From: Papaver somniferum
Lineage: Eukaryota; Streptophyta; Magnoliopsida; Ranunculales; Papaveraceae
DNA length: 64,000 nucleotides
Direction of reading: 5' to 3'
Assembly (NCBI RefSeq): GCF_003573695.1
Contig: NC_039361.1
Coordinates: 38,857,393 to 38,921,392 of the forward strand
Shown here: positions 22,802-33,198 of the stretch, one piece after another
Layout of the letters: every line of letters begins with the position of its first letter
Position numbering within the stretch: position 1 is the stretch's first letter
Notes under the pieces: model-generated
Told to the model about the DNA's origin: nothing
The model's input: the letters and a program-made list of their open reading frames with translations, nothing else
Databases searched by the model: none
Made by a program: the position numbers and the translations under genes

Positions 22802-24924
22802 TTCAAAATTCATGCAAAAATTGCCAAAAAAAACTCAGACAGATAAAACTATAAATTTTATTGACAGGGAAAATAATAGACGCATTTATGTGTCTATATT
22901 AGTCTCAATTCTCTGTAATGTTAGTACTCGATTTTGTGCTGATTTTGGTATTTTATGTCTTTGTAGGTGTTTTTGGAGAAATAAACATTTTTGGAGAAAT
23001 CAGCTCGAAAAGTTGATAAAGGCGCCCGGAGGACACCTACTACTCAGTTTGGATAAGGGGTACTTCAATTACTAAGGGGCACCTCACTGCAATTTTCACC
23101 CCCAGATCTATTATTTGCACCCCAATGGCTAAACGCACCCCAGTCTGAATAGGGGGAGGTTATCATCTCCGTTTGAAAAATCAAATTTGGCGGGAAACTT
23201 TTCTACCACCTGTGTAATTGTCTGAATGTGATTTGAGCGATATTTACTCGGATTTTCTGGATCAGTTGGATTTGATTGGGCTTGTTATGAGTTAATAGGG
23301 TCAGTAAGGATATCCAGTAGTGAAAAGAAGGCAAGTTTCACTGAATTTCCTAAAATAGAAGACGTGAGAGGGACACAGAGAATCACGGGTTACTGGTGGT
23401 GCTTTAGGAGGAGATTTTGCAGGAGTTTTTCACAGGAATCAATTGGGAATTACTTGTGGAGACAAAACATGGATTGTATGCTTCCAAAAATCGTATAGAT
23501 AGGAGTGAACCACCGAGTTTGCACAAAACAGGGGACGTGAAGATATTATCCGGTGTCGGGTTTGAAAGAAGGAAAGATACGTGAGAGGAAAGAAAGAAAT
23601 ATTCTATACAGATTTCATTCTATCTTTAGAGTTTGTAAAGAGCTGAAAACTGCATAAGAGAAGAACTAGAAAAGGAAAATCGTCGAGACTTTTGCCGAAA
23701 GAAACCAGAGTTTTCACCGAGATTTGATTGGCCTGTTGAGTATATATAGGTGGTGGTTTATCAAAAGTGATTGTAGTAGTGGTAAAAACTGGGTCTTTTC
23801 AGACTTGTGAAGAAAACAATTTTTATAGATTTAAATTAAACAGGCAAATAAATAAAATAGTTCAAACCTTTAGAGAAAATACCAAGACTAGGATTCCACC
23901 ATTGACCAATTAAATAGTAAATTCTAAATAATATTCATGCAATTCTATCTTTAAAAATAATTCTAATATTTGCCTCAAATATATTTTTGAAGTAATAATT
24001 GTAATCACAAAGTATAAAACATCAAAAGTTTTTAAAACCCAGCATGCTTCATCAAAATAATTCACAACTATTCAATAAAAACTAATATTTCAAATTCAAT
24101 TCCATGCAAATAATCAAATAATAATATTGCAAATAAATAATAAAATTAGAATTATACCAATCAATATGGACCAATGGCTTCCTCCGTCGTCTCGGCTAAT
24201 GGGTTTAGCTCCTCATCCCAAAGACACACTCACAAGATGAATTCATGGCTAAAATAGGTGTTTTTATTGATGAGTATAAGATGAAACAGAAATTTGCAAC
24301 GCTGTAATGGTGTTACAGCGCCACTGTTACAAAGGGGTAAGTGCTTTTAAGACTGCTGTAAACGATAAGCCATTACTGCTGTAAAACAACGACACTGGTA
24401 TTGTTATTTAAGACTGCTAAAGAACGACTGACTATGTGAGTCTGTTCTTCGTGTTCTTCAGGATCTTCAATGGCAGCAGCAGCAGCAGCAATATCTCCTG
24501 TAACTTCTTCTTCTCGTCTATCCTCTACTCCCAATTCTCTCCTAAGGGTTTCTAACCCTTCTATGACTTGAACCAACTCTTATATAGTCTTTTAATCCCC
24601 AAAAATCTCTATTGAATCCGACTTTTTCTTTTCTTTTTTCTTCTCTGCGCTGTTGAGAGAATATCTCTCTCTGATCTCCCTGTACGCGTTTATGAGCTAT
24701 TCTATTGCCCCAAAACTCTCCCAAGACTTTAACATGACCAAGTAGAGTTTTCTTTAGCGTAAAACTCTCCCAGAATCTCCTCAAAAAATCTTTGAAACGT
24801 AAACAGAACCATACGTGTCCTATTTGGACTCTGATTTCTTCTCCCGGCTATTCCAGCCCAATCTGATCGATCAAAACACATGTACCATCTCTGTTTAGTC
24901 CATTCACATCCAGCCCAACTGATT

Positions 24925-25788
24925 TTAGGGGTTGAATCTCTTTAGAAACCGTCCATTAATCGAATCCAACTCTGCCAGTAAACATGCATGAAGTTTCCCG
25001 CCAAAACTAGGTTCATATTCAACATTAGGTTCATATTCAACATTATTTACATGAATGGGACTAGACACTTCATTAGGAACAACATACATTTCCTCATGAA
25101 TTTCCTCCTTTTGTAGGTGAAGCAAAATCTGATCTAAATGTGCATGAATTCGTGATGTAGATCTATCATAGTCTTGCTTGCAGAGTCTTAAAGCTTCTGT
25201 GGTGGAGTCTAAATTCATGGGAGTACAAAATTCTTCATGTTCAAATTGTGGTGAATGGTACATGTGTGCATGGTCATTAGGGTTTACAAAATATTGATCG
25301 CAACCCTCAAAGGATTGATTATGGTCCCAATGACTACCATTCTCATAATTTATGGGCATTTCATACCTTGGATTTTCTCTACATTGCCTAAAATTATGCA
25401 AAATATGACAATTGTCAACAGGGTGGTCTAAACTACCACATGCGGGACATGCATAGATTTCAGGTTGCCTAAGAAAATTAGATGTGACAGATTCCTCATG
25501 TGATTGCATTTCTAAAGCTGTGATTCGAGCTTCTATTTGATCCGTAAGTGATGATTGTGTGAGTGAGGCACTAGCAAAATGTTCATTTTCACGTTGCGAT
25601 GAATGATGCATGTATGAATAGTCATTAGGGTTCATGTATTGCGGCTCGGGACTTTGAAAATGTCCATAATAATTCCTATGACTATTGACATCATGGTCCG
25701 TGGAAGGTTCATAACGTGGCACATGCCCATAAGCAAGTTCTCTAAGAGTTTTATTTCCATCCCCAGGAGCAGACCAAAATCCAGACAT
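24925..25788 (-). pseudogene. truncated second copy of the B-family CCHC ORF, fused to LTR C
   Basis: The first 250 or so codons equal the start of the ORF at 30500-32203, including the zinc knuckle CPACGSLDHPVDNC. After NVEYEPNVEYEP (a 24-base duplication) the frame runs into LTR C sequence (SFGGKLHACLLAELDSINGR) and ends at 24925. This is a deletion-made chimera, not a designed protein. Confidence 0.8.
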
Positions 25789-26807
25789 GATTGGCTCAAA
25801 AGCTAAGTAACTATGTTACAAAGCCCAAAATTTGGTTTTTTAAAGGGTTTGGATTTTTGGGAAAAATTTGGTTTTGGTGGGAGACATTTGAAAATTTGGT
25901 TTTGAAATGGGAGTAAAATAAAACTTTTGGTTTAAGATGGGATAAAGAAGAAAAAATTTGGTTTAAAATGTTAGCAAGTAAAATTTGGTTTTTGAATGGG
26001 AGAAAAGTAAAAATTTTGGTTTTTTTTTGGTTTTTTTTTTTTTTTTTTGAAATAAGGAGCAATTTTTTTTTTTTTTTTTTTAAACTTAACCTAGCATAAA
26101 TTATCACACCCCACAAAAGAAAATAAAAACAACAATAAATAATTACAAGCCCATAAAAGAAAAATAAAAGAAAATAAAAGAAAAAGAAAAAGAAAATAAA
26201 AATAAAAATAATTATTACAAGCCCAAATTAAAAAAAAAATAAAGAACAACAAAAATTATTACAAGCCCACAAATTAAAAATGGAAGCCCACAGGTTGGGT
26301 TCTCTTAATGGGTTTAGGCTTACCTATAAAGCACAGCCCAGCTGTTCGGTTTGGTTGCAAAAGCCCAGTTGGGCTATGGATCGTCCTAAGCTTTGGCTTT
26401 TCTATGGCCCAGTTGGGCTTTGGTTCAACTTCTTCACCTTCTGAAGCTTACAGCCCAGTTGGGCTTTGGGTCTTCCTAAATTTTTTTGTTGGAGAGGCCC
26501 AGTTGGGCTTTGGCTCTCAGCAACAAGCTCAGACCAGCAGGCAGCAGCAGCAGATCAGCAGCAGGACCAGGAGCAGCAGAGGTTGCAGCAGACTTGGCCT
26601 GGCACCAGCAGGAGCACCAGCAGAAAGCACAAGTTCTAGCAACAATAGTGCAGCACCAGCTCCACAGCAGCAGTTCAGGCTAGCAGCACAGCTCAACAAC
26701 AGCAACAGGCAGTTTGCAGGCTTGTTTATCAGCAACACTACAAAAGAAAATCAGCAAAGGAAATCAGCAGATGGCAGCACCACTCCCCGGCAGCGGCGCC
26801 AAAAACT
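25789..26807 (-). other. B leader, second copy, with primer site
   Basis: The primer-binding site TGGCGCCGCTGCCGGGGA (minus, about 26801-26784) lies two or three bases past the LTR end; Athila-like elements prime with tRNA-Asp at such a site. Then come a CAG/CTG-rich tract (26525-26710), five AGCCCAGTTGGGCT-type near-palindromes (26330-26515), A/T-rich spacers and tandem AAATTTGGTTTT..ATGGGA units (25820-26030). Open frames across it on either strand are by-products of the repeats. Confidence 0.75.
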
Positions 26808-29099
26808 TGGTGTGCCAATGGAAAACACACAGAAACTTGCAAGTATACAAGGCCAAGTTTATAGAATAGAAGGAAAGCAGGGGAAAGTCCACAGGGAGTG
26901 GGAGCACTATAAGAGAAACCTAAGCTAACAATGGAGACAGTGAGCAAGACAAAGTAATATGGCATACAAAGTGGCAGAAGTAAAGAACCAAAGCAGCAAG
27001 GTAAAGCAAAGCAGCAAAGAAAACAGCTAAGAACCAAGGCTTGGAAGCCAAGGGCAGAGGGAGATTTTGTGCACTGTTTTCAGTGCACAGAGACTACAAA
27101 TTGCAAGACAATAGGCGAGCAACACAGCTAAGAAATATAAACTGAATTTGAAGCAAAGCAAGACTGAAAATTGTAAGTGACTGAAGAAAGAAATTGTGGG
27201 TTAAGCTAGGCTTTGAATCCACCCTTGTGACCTATCCAGAAAATGTAATTCTAGGTTGAATTCCTAATGGAACTAAGTGACAGCTAAGGTCAACTTATGA
27301 TCCTAAGCATACAATTAGAGTGGGAAGAAAACCAGTTTGCTCACAGTCACTAGTGAGCACTAGTTTCTCCCCACTGCTCAATCAATCCAATGCTTCAAAG
27401 GCTTTAGCCTAACATTCACACAAAACAGTAAACATGAGTGATGAAAGAACACTAGGATGTTGAATCCACCATTAACCTAGGGGATATTCTACTCACAGCT
27501 AAAATAGTTACCAAAGTACTAATTGTCTGATTAAAGTACAACTAGTCTAAGGGCTTAACAACATTGGACAAGAGCTGCACATTATGAAGACTATCTTATT
27601 GATTCATGGTTTCATCTAGTCCTAGCATTTGAGGTTTAGAACATACATAACAAGAACATTACAGAACATAACATAAACAGAACATACAAACATTACATAA
27701 ACATAACAGAAATATGGGAGTGACAGCAAAGAACAAACATAACACAACAGTGGAGTTCATAACAGGAACAACACATAACAACATCACAGTGACATAAAAT
27801 GGAGAAAATCAAAACATTAAAATGGATAAACAGTGAACAGCAAAATGAACATTTAACAGAACTAAGTTCTGGACGCCGGCTATTCCAGGCATAAAACCTC
27901 ACACACAAACCCACAGTTCCCTTTTATACCCAATACCCAATTTAGGGTTTATAGAAAAATACCCAAATTCAAACAGTGAAATTAGGTATATGATTTACCT
28001 AATATTTGACAGTACAAATTGAACCCATAACTAATTCATTGCTTCTCCTAACAGAAATTAGGGTTTTCTATAAAAATCCCAAAAATTGAGAAATTAGGGT
28101 TTCGTAAAATCTTACTTTGATGGCGCAATTTCTTCAATCAATCGCTGACCCATCCTTCCTCTGACTTCACTGCTCCTTCCCATGCCTTTTCTAGCTTCGA
28201 TTGATAACATGCAATCATTCTCATCAATTCCACACGTCACTGAAATCGTGTGATGTTGATGAAGTTGATTGAAAGTTACCATGTGCGGTAGGTGGTGGTG
28301 ATGATAAAGAAGGTGGTGTGGTTGTGGCAGAGTTGGTGGTGGCGGACATGGTGGTACGGTGGAGCGGCAGTGGAGTTGGTGGTGGAGTGGTACGGCAACA
28401 GGGAGGAGGAAGAAGAACGGAAGAGAAGAAGGGAATGAGAGAAAAAACTCTCGATGGTTTTTAGGGTATAGGAATTTTCACTGTGGAGCATGTACATCGG
28501 ATATGATGATCAGAAACGTTGAGCGTTGGATGCAAATATGTTTGGTAGATCTAACGGTAATATAAGAGATGAATCACTTCGACCGTCGGATTGTGAAATA
28601 CAACGAAGTCAACGGTGTTAGATGATGTTAGGTACTGTAGTGTAAATCGGGAGTATCTAATTTTGATGCACATGCATAGGAGCGACCGTAGGATGATGAG
28701 TTGGATCCAATCTGACGGCTGAGAATGGAGGCGGTTTTGGTTATAGAAAATGGGTTTGGGTAAGGGTTTTGGGCCTTGGGTATGCCAAGCCCATATCTTC
28801 TTTAAGAGCAATTCTTCTTTCTTGATCCCATTTTTAGTCTTTTGGGCTTATGCGCACCATTCTTCGCGGCTTCCTTGCGTAATTTCTTCCGGCTTTTCAC
28901 TACTCTTCAGCTCTTTTCCGCTCCGCAAGTCATCCAGACTTTATTTATTACCTAAAAATGCAAAATTAATTAAGAAAAATATTTATTCTTGAAAACAATG
29001 AAAATACAGAATATGGGATAAAATGTAGAATTAATGCGCAAAACATGAGTTAAATGCCAACAAAAAGGGATAGATATATACATTATTTGGCACTCATCA
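26808..29099 (-). repeat. central LTR of element B
   Basis: It starts TGATGAGTGCC at 29099, directly after the polypurine tract, and ends GGCACACCA at 26808, directly before the primer site. The length is 2,292 bp. It serves as 3' LTR of the complete unit and 5' LTR of the truncated one. Confidence 0.87.
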
Positions 29100-29139
29100 A
29101 ATACCCCCAAACCTGAATTTTACTTGTCCTCAAGTAAAA
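29100..29139 (-). promoter_or_regulatory. hairpin plus polypurine tract at the B 3' LTR
   Basis: On the minus strand: TTTTACTTG, loop AGGA, CAAGTAAAA (9-bp perfect stem, 29139-29118), then TTCAGG and TTTGGGGGTATT running into the LTR at 29099. The purine tract is the expected primer for plus-strand DNA synthesis. The hairpin is the best-paired of the set described in the findings. Confidence 0.75.
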
Positions 29140-29739
29140 CAAAACTAAGGAAATCCTAACTATACCACTGTCGCTGGTCTCTCGAATGCATTTAGCGTAT
29201 GCACTAAGCCTTTTAAACCACTAAGTGTCCCTAGTGGACGAGTTGAAGTCTCGTGAAGGTTTGCTTAGAACGTACCTACAAAGTTCTAGGTCAAAATATA
29301 AGCTCAGATTCCATCAAATGTGACATGTGAAAGTCAGTTAAGCTCACAGCAAAATGGAGATGTCAATCTAGCTATCAAAGGCACAATCCTAGCACTGATA
29401 ACAAAAAAAGACATGTGATAAGAGTGTAAAGTGTATCTACACATGTGTAAAGAAAGATCGGTTGTTATGACTACTAATCACCAAGAGATAGTTTCTCAGG
29501 CTAAGAACCAAGGTCGAAATCTAGCTAGCTGTCCGGACTTTACGAGAATTGTGAATGAGTTGGAGGTATTTCACAATTAATCGCGTTGTACATCAATGGC
29601 ATACACCCTCCTTGCTTATTGCAATGAAACAACAAAATGACTCTTTACATGACTCTTATTTACATTGACTATTCTCTTTTTATTTTTGGAACAAGAGATG
29701 ATGGAATTGATAAATACTTGATTTTTTTGTATTTTTCTG

Positions 29740-29773
<34 letters not shown>

Positions 29774-30259
29774 GAGAAACACTTTTGATACATGTACAAA
29801 AGGAAACAAAAGATTACATGACACTTTGCAAGAGGTAGCCCTTTTTGATGCACCCAGTTAAATTCGATGGTTGTCTTTCTTAATGTAACCTCCACCTTCT
29901 ATCCCAACCAACCAAAGAACAAGCTAGTCAAGTTTCGTTCAGTATTCTAAAGTGATTGGCAATCGTAACTTCCTATCAAACACCTTGAAGATCGAGGCCA
30001 TACATGTATTGGTAGATCGTGCGCGTGCAAATTTCTTATCACTATGTGAATTGTGCTAGAATCAGGGTGCCTAAATATCTAGACTAAGACTCCTAATAAA
30101 AATACATATTTGCACAAGAGTCAACATTTCAAGGTAAATGAGCTCCATTTTTATGATTTTTTAATTTTTTAATTTTTTATTTTGATTTTTCAATTTTTTT
30201 TTTTCAAAAAGAAGGAGTTTTGTTTTCAATTATGGCATATTATCGTGGTATCTACTTTT
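29140..30259 (-). other. 3' non-coding region of element B
   Basis: About 1.1 kb without a credible ORF. It includes a block shared with element A: CCACTAGGG, GGTTTAAAAGGCTT and GCATACGCTAAATGCA (29168-29245; in A 39875-39950). A 24-base T run at about 29746-29770 and T/A-rich stretches near 30150-30210 are low complexity. Confidence 0.7.
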
Positions 30260-30297
30260 CACCCCCAAACCTAAACTAAACATTGTCCTCAATGTTT
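30260..30297 (-). promoter_or_regulatory. upstream hairpin/polypurine unit of element B
   Basis: On the minus strand: AAACATTG, loop AGGA, CAATGTTT (8-bp perfect stem, 30297-30278), then TAGTTTAGG and TTTGGGGGT. It repeats the hairpin-tract layout found at the LTR about 1.15 kb downstream. Confidence 0.7.
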
Positions 30298-30499
30298 CAA
30301 AATATGGAAAGAATTAAAATGCAACATATGGAAAGGGACATGCTGAGTAGAGTAAAAGGAGAGAGAATACCCGATTTCGGCGAAAGCAGAATTAAAACTC
30401 CGTTATTCAAGGAAAAAAATTCAACATATTTCAGCCGAGATCATATTGGATTAGCAAAATATATACAAAAGGAACAAAAGGGTTTTTAAGAAATTTTAT

Positions 30500-32203
30500 C
30501 TACTGGATTATATACAAAAATTCACCATACACTAACAATCTAAAGAGTTGAGGATCAACCCAAAAGACGAAGTGTAGAGGTTTCAACAGCTTCACACAAT
30601 AATAATATGGTAGGCATGCAAGTGAAGCTGTGAAACAAAATGAGCTACCCCCAAACCTGGATTTTACAGAAGATATAATTTTGAAAACAAAATCTCGCAG
30701 TTTTGGGGGTTCATCATGCACAAGGTCTAGCTCAAAGTGAACTGTGCTAGGGACGGGCAAACATGCTAATTCCAACTGTGGTTCCTCAAATGTATTATAC
30801 TTAGAAGCGAAATAGTCCAAAAGGACTTGGGAAGCATACAGTTCCAAACCTAGATTAGGAATTTTCAGAAAAATCGGTTTGACAATATGGGTACAAACCA
30901 AATCTAGGTTGGGTGGAAGGCCAACAGATTGTGACTCATGTAGGAGAATAGGTGCGTCATTATTAATCAAATCAAAATCTCCTAAATCATCTACACATGT
31001 CACATCATGCTCACAATCATCAATCAGTTTAGCAATTTCACACTCAGAATCATCAACATCATCAACAAATTTATTCTCATGCATCGGCAAATCAGGAGAA
31101 ATATCACAATGTGACCTAGGTAGAGAATCAGACACATCAAATATATTTTCATGCATATTAGTGTCTACAGAAGATTCAACTATTCCTATGTCATGCTCAT
31201 CTTCACAGAATAATTGTACGAATCCCATGTCAATATCAAAATCATATGAATTACAATGAGTATTAGAAAAAACAACATTCATGAAGGTCGAGGGCGAGAA
31301 GCCATATGTTTTTGAACCAACAGGTTCCACAATATTTTCATGTTCTTCTAACATATCATCATAATCATCATCATGGTAGCATGCATATTGGTCCTCATTA
31401 ACAGTGGTGGTGTCATTAGTCGATTCATGTTCCTCTAAATTAGGTTCATATTCAACATTATTTACATGAATGGGACTAGACACTTCATTAGGAACAACAT
31501 ACATTTCCTCATGAATTTCCTCCTTTTGTAGGTGAAGCAAAATCTGATCTAAATGTGCATGAATTCGTGATGTAGATCTATCATAGTCTTGCTTACAGAG
31601 TCTTAAAGCTTCTGTGGTGGAGTCTAAATTCATGGGAGTACAAAATTCTTCATGTTCAAATTGTGGTGAATGGTACATGTGTGCATGGTCATTAGGGTTT
31701 ACAAAATATTGATCGCAACCCTCAAAAGATTGATTATGGTCCCAATGACTACCATTCTCATAATTTATGGGCATTTCATACCTTGGATTTTCTCTACATT
31801 GCCTAAAATTATGCAAAATATGACAATTCTCAACAGGGTGGTCTAAACTACCACATGCGGGACATGCATAGATTTCAGGTTGCCTAAGAAAATTAGATGT
31901 GACAGATTCCTCATGTGATTGCATTTCTAAAGCTGTGATTCGAGCTTCTATTTGATCCATAAGTGATGATTGTGTGAGTGAGGCACTAGCAAAATGTTCA
32001 TTTTCACGTTGCGATGAATGATGCATGTATGAATAGTCATTAGGGTTCATGTATTGCGGCTCGGGACTTTGAAAATGTCCATAATAATTCCTATGACTAT
32101 TGACATCATGGTCCGTGGAAGGTTCATAACGTGGCACATGCCCATAAGCAAGTTCTCTAAGAGTTTTATTTCCATCCCCAGGAGCAGACCAAAATCCAGA
32201 CAT
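30500..32203 (-). CDS. single ORF of element B: CCHC zinc-knuckle protein with hydrophobic C-terminus
   Basis: 567 residues, intact. Start MSGFWSAPGD is kept in the truncated copy (25788), and an equivalent ATG opens the copy at 62681. Residues 114-127 form a CX2CX4HX4C knuckle (CPACGSLDHPVENC) as in retroviral nucleocapsids. It is flanked by two copies of a Y/H/N-rich segment (about 50-71, QYMNPNDYSYMHHSSQRENE; about 165-185, QYFVNPNDHAHMYHSPQFEH). Residues 250-420 are very acidic. The C-terminal third has LGLELYASQVLLDYF, a hydrophobic stretch (SFCFTASLACLPYYYCVKLL) and DPQLFRLLVYGEF. No protease, RT, integrase or canonical Gag capsid domain is visible. Probably a Gag-like protein of a non-autonomous (TR-GAG-like) element; the function of the C-terminus is unknown. 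Confidence 0.75.
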   Translation of the reverse strand: MSGFWSAPGDGNKTLRELAYGHVPRYEPSTDHDVNSHRNYYGHFQSPEPQYMNPNDYSYMHHSSQRENEHFASASLTQSSLMDQIEARITALEMQSHEESVTSNFLRQPEIYACPACGSLDHPVENCHILHNFRQCRENPRYEMPINYENGSHWDHNQSFEGCDQYFVNPNDHAHMYHSPQFEHEEFCTPMNLDSTTEALRLCKQDYDRSTSRIHAHLDQILLHLQKEEIHEEMYVVPNEVSSPIHVNNVEYEPNLEEHESTNDTTTVNEDQYACYHDDDYDDMLEEHENIVEPVGSKTYGFSPSTFMNVVFSNTHCNSYDFDIDMGFVQLFCEDEHDIGIVESSVDTNMHENIFDVSDSLPRSHCDISPDLPMHENKFVDDVDDSECEIAKLIDDCEHDVTCVDDLGDFDLINNDAPILLHESQSVGLPPNLDLVCTHIVKPIFLKIPNLGLELYASQVLLDYFASKYNTFEEPQLELACLPVPSTVHFELDLVHDEPPKLRDFVFKIISSVKSRFGGSSFCFTASLACLPYYYCVKLLKPLHFVFWVDPQLFRLLVYGEFLYIIQ

Positions 32204-33198
32204 GATTGGCTCAAAAGCTAAGTAACTATGTTACAAAGCCCAAAATTTGGTTTTTTAAAGGGTTTGGATTTTTGGGAAAAATTTGGTTTTTGGTGGGAGA
32301 CATTTGAAAATTTGGTTTTGAAATGGGAGTAAAATAAAACTTTTGGTTTAAGATGGGATAAAGAAGAAAAAATTTGGTTTAAAATGGGAGCAAGTAAAAT
32401 TTGGTTTTTGAATGGGAGAAAAGTAAAAATTTTGGTTTTTTTTTTTTTTTGAAATAAGGAGCAATTTTTTTTTTTTTTTTTAACTTAACCTAGCATAAAT
32501 TATCACACCCCACAAAAGAAAATAAAAACAACAATAAATAATTACAAGCCCATAAAAGAAAAATAAAAGAAAATAAAAGAAAAAGAAAATAAAAATAAAA
32601 ATAATTATTACAAGCCCAAATTAAAAAAAAATAAAGAACAACAAAAATTATTACAAGCCCACAAATTAAAAATGGAAGACCACAGGTTGGGTTCTCTTAA
32701 TGGGTTTAGGCTTACCTATAAAGCACAGCCCAGCTGTTCGGTTTGGTTGCAAAAGCCCAGTTGGGCTATGGATCGTCCTAAGCTTTGGCTTTTCTATGGC
32801 CCAGTTGGGCTTTGGTTCAACTTCTTCACCTTCTGCAGCTTACAGCCCAGTTGGGCTTTGGGTCTTCCTAAATTTTTTTGTTGGAGAGGCCCAGTTGGGC
32901 TTTGGCTCTCAGCAACAAGCTCAGACCAGTAGGCAGCAGCAGCAGATCAGCAGCAGGACCAGGAGCAGCAGAGGTTGCAGCAGACTTGGCCTGGCACCAG
33001 CAGGAGCACCAGCAGGAGCACAAGTTCTAGCAACAATAGTGCAGCACCAGCTCCACAGCAGCAGTTCAGGCTAGCAGCACATCTCAACAACAGCAACAGG
33101 CAGTTTGCAGGCTTGTTTATCAGCAACACTACAAAAGAAAATCAGCAAAGGAAATCAGCAGATGGCAGCACCACTCCCCGGCAGCGGCGCCAAAAACT
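32204..33198 (-). other. B leader, first copy, with primer site
   Basis: It equals 25789-26807 with small length changes in homopolymers. The primer site lies at about 33175-33192 just inside the LTR. The AGCCCAGTTGGGCT near-palindromes (32720-32905) and the CAG-rich tract (32935-33130) are retained. Confidence 0.75.

Noticed and set aside
24925..25033. Unusual C-terminus of the 287-residue B-type frame as a new domain
   Set aside because: It is LTR C sequence (TTTGGCGGGAAACTT is also in the A LTR) joined by a deletion.
26308..26928. 206-codon plus-strand frame (and its 32700-33319 counterparts)
   Set aside because: It runs antisense through the B leader; its residues come from the CAG tract and the AGCCCAGTTGGGCT repeats. 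The second copy has different frame limits, so it is not conserved as protein.
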